Below, piece by piece: positions 9,321 to 17,345 of a stretch of 64,000 bases of DNA. Source of the DNA: an uncultured Flaviramulus sp. (GTDB lineage: Bacteria > Bacteroidota > Bacteroidia > Flavobacteriales > Flavobacteriaceae); contig CANLXL010000001.1 in the NCBI GenBank assembly GCA_947495125.1, forward strand, positions 868,001 through 932,000, read 5' to 3'. How positions within the stretch are numbered: position 1 is the first letter of the stretch; each line of letters opens with the position of its first letter. The position numbers and the translations under genes are program-made. The notes below the pieces were generated by a model. The model was not told where the DNA came from. It made no database searches and was given only the letters and a program-made list of their open reading frames with translations.

Positions 9321-10976
9321 ATGTATAAAGTTTTAAGAATCCATCCAGAAGATAATGTTATTGTTGCACTTGAAGATTTAAACGAAGGCGCAGTAATTAA
9401 TTATGAAGACCAACAATATACAATGGTACATTTGGTTAGTGCCAAACATAAATTCACAACTCAGGATAGAAATATAGGAGATAAAATAATTATGTACGGC
9501 GTTGTCGTTGGAGAAGTAATTCAACCTTTAAAACGAGGTCAATTAGTAACCACTGAAAATATTAAGCATAAAGCAAATGTATACTCTTTAAATGAATTTA
9601 AAGCTAAAGATAATTGGGAAGCCCCAAAGACGGATACATGGAAAAACCGAACTTTTGATGGCTATCATCGAGAAGATGGCTCGGTTGGAACACAAAATGT
9701 ATGGCTGGTTATTCCATTGGTGTTTTGTGAAAACAGGAACATTCTCGCTATAAAAAAAGCTTTAGAAGAACGTTTAGGGTATAATAACTCACAAGAATAT
9801 AGACTTGATGTCGACGAATTGATTAATGGCTATAAAGACGGGAAAGAGGTCTCTGAATTATTGAATTCAGATCTTGTAATTCCTACACAAAAAGAGAAAG
9901 ATAAAAGGCTTTTTAAAAATGTAGACGGGCTTAAGTTTATTACGCAAAACACTGGATGTGGAGAAACAAGACAAGATTCAGAAGCGTTGTGTAATCTATT
10001 GGCCGGGTATATAACAAATCCAAATGTGGCAGGAGCAACCATATTAAGCTTGGGCTGCCAAAATGCACAAGCGAGTATCTTTTTAAAGGCGGTTAAAGAT
10101 AGAATTCCAAATTTTAATAGGCCCCTATATATTTTAGAACAGCAGCAAAGTATTTCAGAAAGAGAATTTATAGCCGAAGCCGTTAAGAAAACATTTATAG
10201 GGCTCATAGAAGCGAATAAAACCAGTCGCCAACCAACACCTTTAGATAAGATTGTGTTGGGATTAGAATGTGGGGGATCTGATGGTTTTTCTGGAATTTC
10301 GGCGAACCCTGCCGTTGGTCATTGTTCAGATTTATTAGTAGGTTTAGGAGCTAAAGCTATTTTGGCCGAGTTCCCAGAATTGAATGGTGTTGAACAAGAA
10401 CTTATCAACAGATGTAGAACCATAGAAATGGCACAAAAATTTTCTAAACTCATGGCAGCATATAACAAAAGAGCCGAAGAGTCAGGTTCAGGTTTTCATG
10501 CCAATCCATCTCCCGGAAATATTAAAGATGGTTTAATTACCGATGCTATTAAATCGGCTGGAGCAGCAAAAAAAGGAGGCACATCGCCTGTAAATCAAGT
10601 ACTAGATTATACCGAAAGAGTTACAGAAAAAGGGTTGTCATTATTATGCACGCCCGGAAATGATGTAGAATCTACAACAGGTATAGCGGCTTCTGGAGCA
10701 AATATGATTCTGTTTACAACAGGACTAGGAACACCAACGGGTAATCCAGTTGTGCCAGTTATTAAAGTTTCTAGTAATACGACTCTTTATAATAAGATGC
10801 AAGATATTTTAGACTTTAATACAGGTGCTGTTATAGAAGGCACAGAAACTATTGAGGAATGTGGCGAGAAACTTTTAGATTTAATTATAGAAGTTGCAAG
10901 TGGAAGAAAACAAACAAGAGCAATGACTTTAGGTCAAGATGATTTTATTCCTTGGAGAAGAGGGATATCTCTTTAA
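9321..10976 (+). CDS. UxaA/altronate-dehydratase-family sugar-acid dehydratase
   Basis: A 551-residue protein with the full UxaA layout: an N-terminal SAF-like domain (about 1-90, GEVIQPLKRGQLV) and a large C-terminal GD_AH_C domain. The latter has NTGCGETRQDSEALC, LGCQNAQAS, GLECGGSDGFSGISANPAVG and CTPGNDVEST; the conserved Cys and His residues bind iron in this family. The family dehydrates altronate, galactarate and related acids to 2-keto-3-deoxy acids. In this operon the likely substrate is L-fuconate, a role played in other bacteria by an unrelated enolase-superfamily enzyme. That assignment is inference from context. It starts 14 bases after the SDR stop, so it is co-transcribed. Confidence 0.88.
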   Translation: MYKVLRIHPEDNVIVALEDLNEGAVINYEDQQYTMVHLVSAKHKFTTQDRNIGDKIIMYGVVVGEVIQPLKRGQLVTTENIKHKANVYSLNEFKAKDNWEAPKTDTWKNRTFDGYHREDGSVGTQNVWLVIPLVFCENRNILAIKKALEERLGYNNSQEYRLDVDELINGYKDGKEVSELLNSDLVIPTQKEKDKRLFKNVDGLKFITQNTGCGETRQDSEALCNLLAGYITNPNVAGATILSLGCQNAQASIFLKAVKDRIPNFNRPLYILEQQQSISEREFIAEAVKKTFIGLIEANKTSRQPTPLDKIVLGLECGGSDGFSGISANPAVGHCSDLLVGLGAKAILAEFPELNGVEQELINRCRTIEMAQKFSKLMAAYNKRAEESGSGFHANPSPGNIKDGLITDAIKSAGAAKKGGTSPVNQVLDYTERVTEKGLSLLCTPGNDVESTTGIAASGANMILFTTGLGTPTGNPVVPVIKVSSNTTLYNKMQDILDFNTGAVIEGTETIEECGEKLLDLIIEVASGRKQTRAMTLGQDDFIPWRRGISL

Positions 10977-11018
10977 GACTTCGTCTATAGACAATTAAAA
11001 ATTATAAAATTAATAAAC

Positions 11019-11870
11019 ATGAAATTATATAAATTAGAAGATTCAATTTTAATTGAGTATCAAAACAGGTTATACAAAAATGATTTAGATAACTGGGATA
11101 ATTTTATTAACAGAAAAAACCTGTATCAGCATTTATTAGATGAAGTGTCTCAGTTATCATCAATAGATGGAGATATAAAAGAGGTGTTGAGTCATGCTAA
11201 AATTAAAGCACCTATTGGTTCTCAAGAAGTTTGGGCGTCTGGAGTAACATATATGAGAAGTAAAGAAGCTCGTATGGAAGAATCGGAAGATGCAGGAGGA
11301 GCAGATTTTTATGATAAAGTATACGATGCTGATAGACCAGAATTATTTTTTAAGGCCTCAGCAAATAGAGTAGTTGGTACAAATGATACTGTATTTATAA
11401 GAAAGGATTCTACTTGGAATGTACCCGAACCAGAATTAACTTTATTGATAAGCTCAGAAGGAACAATTGAAGGATACACAATAGGAAACGACATGAGTTC
11501 AAGAAGTATTGAAGGTGAAAATCCTCTATACCTTCCACAAGCAAAAGTATTTGAACGATGTGCGGGATTAGGGCCATGTATATATGTACCTAAAAATCCA
11601 ATAGACCCCAAGACCTCAATCTCGTTAACGATATTACGTGGAGATAAAATCATGTTTGAAGACCAAATTACCATCGATCAAATGAAAAGAAAACTAACTG
11701 ATCTTGTCGCATATTTATTTAGAGAATGTGATTTTCCTTCGGGGTGTTTTTTAATGACTGGAACGGGAATGGTTCCACCAGATAGCTTTACATTGCAAGT
11801 TGGTGATGTTATAAAAATCACCATTGATTCTATTGGAACATTAATAAATACTGTATCAAAAAAAGCATAG
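11019..11870 (+). CDS. Fumarylacetoacetate-hydrolase-family enzyme (diketo-acid hydrolase or keto-deoxy-acid dehydratase)
   Basis: A 283-residue FAH-superfamily protein. [28 protein letters not shown], the metal-binding [10 protein letters not shown] and [22 protein letters not shown] are all characteristic. The sequence resembles the branch that includes 2-keto-3-deoxy-pentonate dehydratase-like proteins as well as 2,4-diketo-3-deoxy-L-fuconate hydrolases. With an SDR beside it, cleavage of the diketo acid to pyruvate and L-lactate is a good fit. With the aldehyde dehydrogenase that follows, a dehydratase forming a semialdehyde is also possible for a pentose-type substrate. It lies 42 bases after the dehydratase and 3 bases before the aldehyde dehydrogenase gene. 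Confidence 0.85.
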   Translation: MKLYKLEDSILIEYQNRLYKNDLDNWDNFINRKNLYQHLLDEVSQLSSIDGDIKEVLSHAKIKAPIGSQEVWASGVTYMRSKEARMEESEDAGGADFYDKVYDADRPELFFKASANRVVGTNDTVFIRKDSTWNVPEPELTLLISSEGTIEGYTIGNDMSSRSIEGENPLYLPQAKVFERCAGLGPCIYVPKNPIDPKTSISLTILRGDKIMFEDQITIDQMKRKLTDLVAYLFRECDFPSGCFLMTGTGMVPPDSFTLQVGDVIKITIDSIGTLINTVSKKA

Positions 11871-11873
11871 TAA

Positions 11874-13460
11874 ATGAATATTACAGGTAAACAATATATA
11901 GGAAGTAGTATAGAATTTGAAGTTATTGAAACATTTCAAGCAATGAATCCAGAAACTGGAGAAGCGCTCCCAATTTCTTTTTTCGAAGCAACAACCCAGG
12001 AAGTTGATAAAGCGGTAAAATTGGCAGAAAATGCTTTTGAAATTTATAAGAGAAAAACGTCTTTAGAAAAAGCATTATTTTTAGAAACAATAGCCGATGA
12101 AATTTTAAACTTAGGAGATGCACTTATTGAAAGATGTATGCAGGAAACCGCCTTACCCAGACCTCGTTTGGAAGGAGAGCGTGGTAGAACCATGGGGCAA
12201 TTAAAATTGTTTGCCTCAGTGTTAAGAGAAGGATCTTGGGTAGATGCAAGAATAGATAAGGCACAAACAGATAGGTTACCATTTCCAAAACCAGATATTA
12301 GACATATGTTAACGGCTATTGGACCTGTTGGAGTATTTGGAGCAAGTAACTTCCCATTAGCATTTTCAGTCGCAGGTGGTGATACTGCCTCGGCTTTAGC
12401 AGCGGGTTGTCCAGTTATAGTTAAAGGTCATCAGGCACATCCGGGGACCTCGGAATTGGTAGCTATTGCAATCTTAAAAGCAGCAGAAAAAACAAATATG
12501 CCTAATGGAATATTCTCTTTAGTTCAAGGGGCTTCAATTAGAGTTGGAGGAGATCTTGTCAAACATCCCGGAATTAAGGCTATTGGTTTTACCGGATCAT
12601 ATAATGGAGGAAAAGCATTATTTGATTTGGCAAATAAAAGAAAAGAACCCATACCAGTTTTTGCAGAAATGGGTAGTACTAACCCCGTATTTATTTTACC
12701 GAACGCTTTACAAGAAAATGGAAATAATATTGCTAAAGGTTTGGTGGGTTCTATAACTTTGGGAGTAGGTCAATTTTGTACTAATCCGGGGTTAATAATC
12801 ATAGAACAATCAAAAGTATCCGAACAATTTGTTTCTCAATTATCAACTGAAATTGAAGGCGTAGAAACAGGGAGTTTATTAACTGATTCAATCAAAGAAG
12901 CTTATAATATAGGTATAACAAATTTTGAAACAAATAACAACGTAGAGATAGTAGCCTCTGGGTTAAGTAACCAAACAAAAGCAAGTGTTGTTCCCAAAAT
13001 ATTTAGCACAACAGTTAGCAACCTATTAGAGAGACCTGAATTGTCTGAAGAAGTGTTTGGTCCTACAAGCATGCTTGTTAGTGCATCATCTAAAAAAGAA
13101 CTTTTGGAAGCAGCAAAAAACTTGGAAGGTCATATTACAGCAACCGTATTTGGAACAAAGGAAGATTTGGTGAATTATGAAGAACTATTTTCTATTTTAG
13201 AAAATAAAGTAGGTAGATTAATTATTAATGGATATCCTACTGGAGTTGAGGTTTGTCATTCTATGGTACATGGAGGGCCTTTTCCTGCTACAACAGCATC
13301 ACAATCAACCTCCGTAGGGACAAATGCAATCAAAAGGTTTGTAAGACCAGTTTGTTTTCAAAATTTCACACAAGAATTATTACCTGAAGCATTGAAGGAT
13401 GAGAATGCATTGAGGATTTGGAGGCTGATTGATGGTAATCTTACAAAAGATAATTTGTAA
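11874..13460 (+). CDS. NAD(P)-dependent aldehyde dehydrogenase, 2-oxoglutarate-semialdehyde-dehydrogenase-like
   Basis: A 528-residue aldehyde dehydrogenase of the branch containing 2,5-dioxovalerate (alpha-ketoglutaric semialdehyde) dehydrogenases. The cofactor region GPVGVFGASNFPLAF, the general base Glu (about 265 in FAEMGSTNPV) and the catalytic Cys (about 302 in GQFCTNPG) are intact. In a fucose operon it could oxidise L-lactaldehyde or the sugar aldehyde itself. By family resemblance it would oxidise a semialdehyde produced by a dehydratase. The start is separated from the preceding stop by three bases, so translation is probably coupled. Confidence 0.87.
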   Translation: MNITGKQYIGSSIEFEVIETFQAMNPETGEALPISFFEATTQEVDKAVKLAENAFEIYKRKTSLEKALFLETIADEILNLGDALIERCMQETALPRPRLEGERGRTMGQLKLFASVLREGSWVDARIDKAQTDRLPFPKPDIRHMLTAIGPVGVFGASNFPLAFSVAGGDTASALAAGCPVIVKGHQAHPGTSELVAIAILKAAEKTNMPNGIFSLVQGASIRVGGDLVKHPGIKAIGFTGSYNGGKALFDLANKRKEPIPVFAEMGSTNPVFILPNALQENGNNIAKGLVGSITLGVGQFCTNPGLIIIEQSKVSEQFVSQLSTEIEGVETGSLLTDSIKEAYNIGITNFETNNNVEIVASGLSNQTKASVVPKIFSTTVSNLLERPELSEEVFGPTSMLVSASSKKELLEAAKNLEGHITATVFGTKEDLVNYEELFSILENKVGRLIINGYPTGVEVCHSMVHGGPFPATTASQSTSVGTNAIKRFVRPVCFQNFTQELLPEALKDENALRIWRLIDGNLTKDNL

Positions 13461-13557
13461 AATTTAAAAATAGAATTATTTAAAAGGTAAATTAGTGTAC
13501 TAAAAATGTGTAATTTCATCAATAGAAAATATTTAAATTATTATGTCGAATTAACAT

Positions 13558-14562
13558 ATGAAAAAAGTTAGTCTAGCAGATATATCAAAAGAATTGGGAG
13601 TATCTAAAACGTTAGTTTCATTTGTGATGAATGGAAAAGCGGAAGAAAAACGTATTAGTACTGAAATGACTGAAAAAGTGTTGCTTAAGGCCAAAGAAAT
13701 GGGATATAAACCCAGTTATTTGGGTAAAGCATTACGAACAGGTAAGTCGAATACAATTGGGTTGATAGTAGCCGATATTTCGAATTCCTTTTTTGCAAAA
13801 TTGGCTAGAAGTATTGAAGATGAAGCGATGAAGTATGGTTATAATGTGATTTTTGGAAGTTCTGATGAAGACAGCCATAAATCAACTCAACTAATAGATT
13901 TATTCATTGATAAAAATGTGGATGGATTGATTATCTGTCCATCAAAAGGAGATGCCAAGTATATTGAGAAATTACAAAACATGAAAACACCCAATGTGCT
14001 AGTAGATAGGTATTTTACTGATATTGATTGTAATGTTGTCGTGGTTGATAACCTTGAAGGATCATTTAGAATTGTGAAAGATCAAATTATTAAAGGTAAT
14101 AAAAGAATTGGTTACGTTAATTTTAATGTTGGATTAACAAATATGGAAGGCAGGCTTGCTGGTTATAAAAAGGCCTTGAAAGCTTCTGGAATCGCATTTG
14201 ATGAAAGTTTGGTGAAAAACGTACCTTTTAAGGGTATTGAAGAGGAAACAGCAAATGCTGTAAGAGAATTACTGAATATGGATAAACCAATTGATGCCAT
14301 TTATTTTGCAAACAACCATTTGGCATTTTTGGGAGTTAAATTTATCAAAGAATATAACAGTAATAAAAAGTCACTAGTCTCGATATGTAGTTTTGATAGT
14401 TTTGAATTTATGAGTTTATTGGATACACCTTTGGTTTATGGTGTGCAGTCTATTGATAAACTTGGTGAAAATGCAGTCGATTTAATTATGAAACAAATAA
14501 ATTCAGTGGCTCAAATAAATGAAATAAGAGTTTTACCAATTGATATTGTTGAAATAAAATAG
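13558..14562 (+). CDS. LacI-family transcriptional regulator, probable controller of the fucose regulon
   Basis: A 334-residue repressor-type protein. The N-terminal helix-turn-helix (VSLADISKELGVSKTLVSFVMNGKAEEKR) is followed by the hinge (YKPSYLGKALRTGKSNTIGL) and a periplasmic-binding-protein-like effector domain (VADISNSFFAKL, DGLIICPS, VLVDRYF, GYVNFN, FANNHLAFLG, ICSFDS). It sits between the sugar-acid operon and the permease, and the palindrome at 14619-14638 lies just after its stop codon. That palindrome also precedes the sugar-acid operon and GH95. The effector is likely L-fucose or a catabolite (inference). A decayed relative of this gene is visible at 55706-56010, again next to a copy of the palindrome. 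Confidence 0.92.
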   Translation: MKKVSLADISKELGVSKTLVSFVMNGKAEEKRISTEMTEKVLLKAKEMGYKPSYLGKALRTGKSNTIGLIVADISNSFFAKLARSIEDEAMKYGYNVIFGSSDEDSHKSTQLIDLFIDKNVDGLIICPSKGDAKYIEKLQNMKTPNVLVDRYFTDIDCNVVVVDNLEGSFRIVKDQIIKGNKRIGYVNFNVGLTNMEGRLAGYKKALKASGIAFDESLVKNVPFKGIEEETANAVRELLNMDKPIDAIYFANNHLAFLGVKFIKEYNSNKKSLVSICSFDSFEFMSLLDTPLVYGVQSIDKLGENAVDLIMKQINSVAQINEIRVLPIDIVEIK

Positions 14563-14618
14563 GCTAAATATTTAGCGGTTTATAACGAGGATATAATAAT
14601 ATAGAGTTGTTTGTCTTT

Positions 14619-14638
14619 TTGCTAAATCGATTAAGTAA
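14619..14638. promoter_or_regulatory. LacI-type operator-like palindrome, copy 2 of 3 (before the fucose permease)
   Basis: TTGCTAAATCGATTAAGTAA differs by one base from the copy at 8427. Upstream flanks are also alike (a TTGTTT run precedes both), which suggests a shared promoter architecture and not only a shared palindrome. It ends 73 bases before the permease ATG and lies 57 bases after the lacI stop. Confidence 0.75.
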
Positions 14639-14711
14639 CGAATAAGTAGAAAGTGAAAATATTAATTTATAAAATTGAGGTAAAACTTAAATTTTAAATA
14701 AACCGTAAAAT

Positions 14712-16034
14712 ATGGCAGAAAACAATTCAACAGAAAACGTACAGAAAATGGATAAAAAAATCCCCGTTGTTTCAAAAAATGTCTTGGTACCATTTATACT
14801 AATTACTTCTCTATTCGCATTATGGGGTTTTGCAAATGATATTACCAATCCAATGGTTTCAGCATTTAAAAAAATTATGGAGTTAGACAACTTTCAAGCA
14901 TCTCTCGTACAATTGGCTTTCTATGGTGGTTATGGTACTATGGCTTTGCCAGCGGCTATATATATTAAAAAGTATACGTATAAAAAGGGGATATTATTTG
15001 GGCTTGCACTTTACGCCGTAGGAGCATTATTATTTTATCCTGCCGCAGTATTCGAAGAATATTATTTCTTTTTGGCAGCATTATATATTTTAACCTTTGG
15101 TTTAGCATTTTTAGAGACAACGGCCAACCCTTATATTTTAGCTATGGGAGATGAGCGTACTTCAACACAGCGTTTAAATTTGGCTCAAGCATTTAATCCG
15201 ATTGGAGCCTTGGGAGGATTATTTGTTGCACAAACTTTTATTTTAGGAGCATTACAATCTGATAATGTTGACTTTTCTTCTTTAGGCGAAGAGGCAAAAG
15301 GAATCATAAAAACAGCAGATTTATTGGTAATTAGAGATCCATATGTTGCCTTGGGAGTTTTTGTATTAATGATGTTGGGGATTATTGCATTTGTAAAAAT
15401 GCCTGAAAGCACCGAAAAAAATAATTCGAGTGTATGGAACTCTATTAAACGCTTATTTAAGAAAGAACGTTTCGTTGGTGGCGTTGTCGCTCAAACATTT
15501 TATGTTGGTGCACAAATTATGTGTTGGACTTACATTTATCAATATGCAGAAACCTTAGGAATTGACAACCAAACAACAGTTTATTATGCTATGACAGCAT
15601 TAGGTGTATTCTTAGCAGGACGTTGGATTTGTACTTTTTTATTAAAATATATCAATTCTGGAAAATTGTTAATGATATTGTCTATGGGAGCTATAATCTG
15701 TACTCTTGGAGCCATATTTATTCAAGGTATGTGGGGCTTATATAGTCTAGTAGCTATTTCATTTTGTATGTCGTTGATGTTTCCAACCATTTATGGAATT
15801 GCGTTGAAAGGTTTGGGCGAAGATGCAAAATATGCTTCTGCATTTTTAGTCATGGCTATAGTTGGTGGAGCTATTATGCCTTCTTTACAAGGTCTAATTT
15901 TAGATATTGGAGGTTCAGGGTATCAAGATGTTACCATATTGGGTGTTCCAGAAGTGAATTTTTCATTTATTCTACCATTGTTGTGTTATGTAGTCGTGGC
16001 ATGGTATGGATTTCGAGCAACCCAGTATAAATAA
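14712..16034 (+). CDS. fucP: L-fucose:proton symporter (FucP-type MFS permease)
   Basis: A 440-residue major facilitator protein with about twelve hydrophobic segments. The FucP signatures are present: FALWGFANDITNPM in the first helix, with the acidic residue known to be essential in E. coli FucP, and GLAFLETTANPYI in helix four, with the second key acidic residue (Glu). It should bring free L-fucose through the inner membrane after periplasmic fucosidases release it. Closely related permeases carry other hexoses, so the sugar is inferred from the surrounding fucosidases. It has its own operator-like site at 14619 and is followed after 36 bases by a lipoprotein gene, so it probably heads an operon running to the GH29 gene. 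Confidence 0.88.
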   Translation: MAENNSTENVQKMDKKIPVVSKNVLVPFILITSLFALWGFANDITNPMVSAFKKIMELDNFQASLVQLAFYGGYGTMALPAAIYIKKYTYKKGILFGLALYAVGALLFYPAAVFEEYYFFLAALYILTFGLAFLETTANPYILAMGDERTSTQRLNLAQAFNPIGALGGLFVAQTFILGALQSDNVDFSSLGEEAKGIIKTADLLVIRDPYVALGVFVLMMLGIIAFVKMPESTEKNNSSVWNSIKRLFKKERFVGGVVAQTFYVGAQIMCWTYIYQYAETLGIDNQTTVYYAMTALGVFLAGRWICTFLLKYINSGKLLMILSMGAIICTLGAIFIQGMWGLYSLVAISFCMSLMFPTIYGIALKGLGEDAKYASAFLVMAIVGGAIMPSLQGLILDIGGSGYQDVTILGVPEVNFSFILPLLCYVVVAWYGFRATQYK

Positions 16035-16070
16035 TTTAGAAAAGTATTCTTTAATTTAAAAAGACTAAAA

Positions 16071-17330
16071 ATGAAAAGTGTAATTATAAAATCAAGTATA
16101 CTCCTATTAATTTTAAATGTTATGACTTTTTGTGGTTCAAAAGGTAAGAAGAAAGTAGAAGAACAAAAAAGTACAGAAAATACTATTGTTAAGGGAACTT
16201 ATGGTTATGACAAATCCTTCTTGAAAAAGCATTATGAAAATACCATAGTCTTAGAAAGTGAAGATGGTAAATCCAGTATTATCCTGTCACCAGAATTACA
16301 AGGGCGAGTTATGACAAGTACTTTGGCTGGTGATGAAGGGATGAGTTTTGGATGGTTAAACTACGATTTGATCAGTTCAAAAGAAAAGAAAGAACATTTC
16401 AACCCTACAGGGGGAGAGGAACGCTTTTGGTTAGGTCCTGAAGGCGGGCAATATTCTATATATTTTGAAAATGATAAACCATTTGAATTTGAAAACTGGT
16501 ATGTGCCTGCTGTTATAGATACTGAAGCATTTGAAGTTAAGAAACGAAGTTCAAACAGTGTTGTTTTCCAAAAAGAAATGAATCTTGTTAATTATTCTGG
16601 CACAAAATTCAATCTCGATGTGCAACGAAATGTTAAGCTACTATCAAATAAGCAAATAGAGGATTTATTACAAATAACTATGGATGGTTTGTCATCAGTG
16701 GCCTATGAAACTGAAAATATTGTAAAAAATGTTGGAGATCTGGCATGGGAGAAAAAATCAGGATTAGTATCAATTTGGTTATTGAGTATGATGACACCCT
16801 CGCCGGAAGTAACTGTAATAGCTCCAATAAAAGAAGGAGCTGAAAGTGATAAAGGTATTAAAGTAAACGACAATTACTTTGGAAAAGTAGATGCCAGTCG
16901 ATTAAAAACCACAGAAAAAAATGTGTTTTTTAAAGCTGATGGAAAAAGCCGTGGAAAGATTGGGTTCTCACCAAAACGATCTACTGCTTTTATTGGAAGT
17001 TATGATGGGCAAAATAAAGTATTAACCATTTTGCAGATTACTGAACCAAAGGCTGAAGACAAATATGTGAACTCAGCTTGGGAGTTACAGGAAAACCCAT
17101 ATTCTGGAGATGTTTTGAATTCTTATAACGATGGACCACTCGAAGATGGTTCACAAATGGGACCATTTTATGAATTAGAGAGTTCTTCCCCGGCATTAGA
17201 TCTAAAATCAGGGGAAAGTTATGAACATACACAACGTATTTATCATTTCAAAGGACCTAAGGATGTTTTAGATCAAATAGCAAAAAAAATATTAAAAGCT
17301 TCTATTGATGAAATTGAAGCTGTCTTTTAA
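16071..17330 (+). CDS. Lipoprotein of unknown function, mutarotase-like beta-sandwich (DUF6786-like)
   Basis: A 419-residue protein with a lipoprotein signal (lipobox around MTFC, then GSKGKKK), so it is exported and lipid-anchored. The body has ILSPELQGRVMTSTLAG, FNPTGGEERFWLGPEGGQYSIYF and GPFYELESSSPALDLKSGES. This pattern recalls the DUF4380/DUF6786 proteins related to the galactose-mutarotase fold, where the His/Glu-bearing beta-sandwich binds a sugar. I do not recognise a proven function. It stands between the fucose permease and a fucosidase, and no separate fucose mutarotase is visible in the window. A role in binding or epimerising released sugar in the periplasm is therefore a reasonable but untested idea. 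It abuts the GH29 gene directly. Confidence 0.8.
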   Translation: MKSVIIKSSILLLILNVMTFCGSKGKKKVEEQKSTENTIVKGTYGYDKSFLKKHYENTIVLESEDGKSSIILSPELQGRVMTSTLAGDEGMSFGWLNYDLISSKEKKEHFNPTGGEERFWLGPEGGQYSIYFENDKPFEFENWYVPAVIDTEAFEVKKRSSNSVVFQKEMNLVNYSGTKFNLDVQRNVKLLSNKQIEDLLQITMDGLSSVAYETENIVKNVGDLAWEKKSGLVSIWLLSMMTPSPEVTVIAPIKEGAESDKGIKVNDNYFGKVDASRLKTTEKNVFFKADGKSRGKIGFSPKRSTAFIGSYDGQNKVLTILQITEPKAEDKYVNSAWELQENPYSGDVLNSYNDGPLEDGSQMGPFYELESSSPALDLKSGESYEHTQRIYHFKGPKDVLDQIAKKILKASIDEIEAVF

Positions 17331-17345
17331 TTGGAATTTAGAATA

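Noticed and set aside
9830-10207. 125-codon antisense open frame inside the UxaA-type gene
   Set aside because: It is a shadow of a well-supported gene on the other strand, with no recognisable domain.
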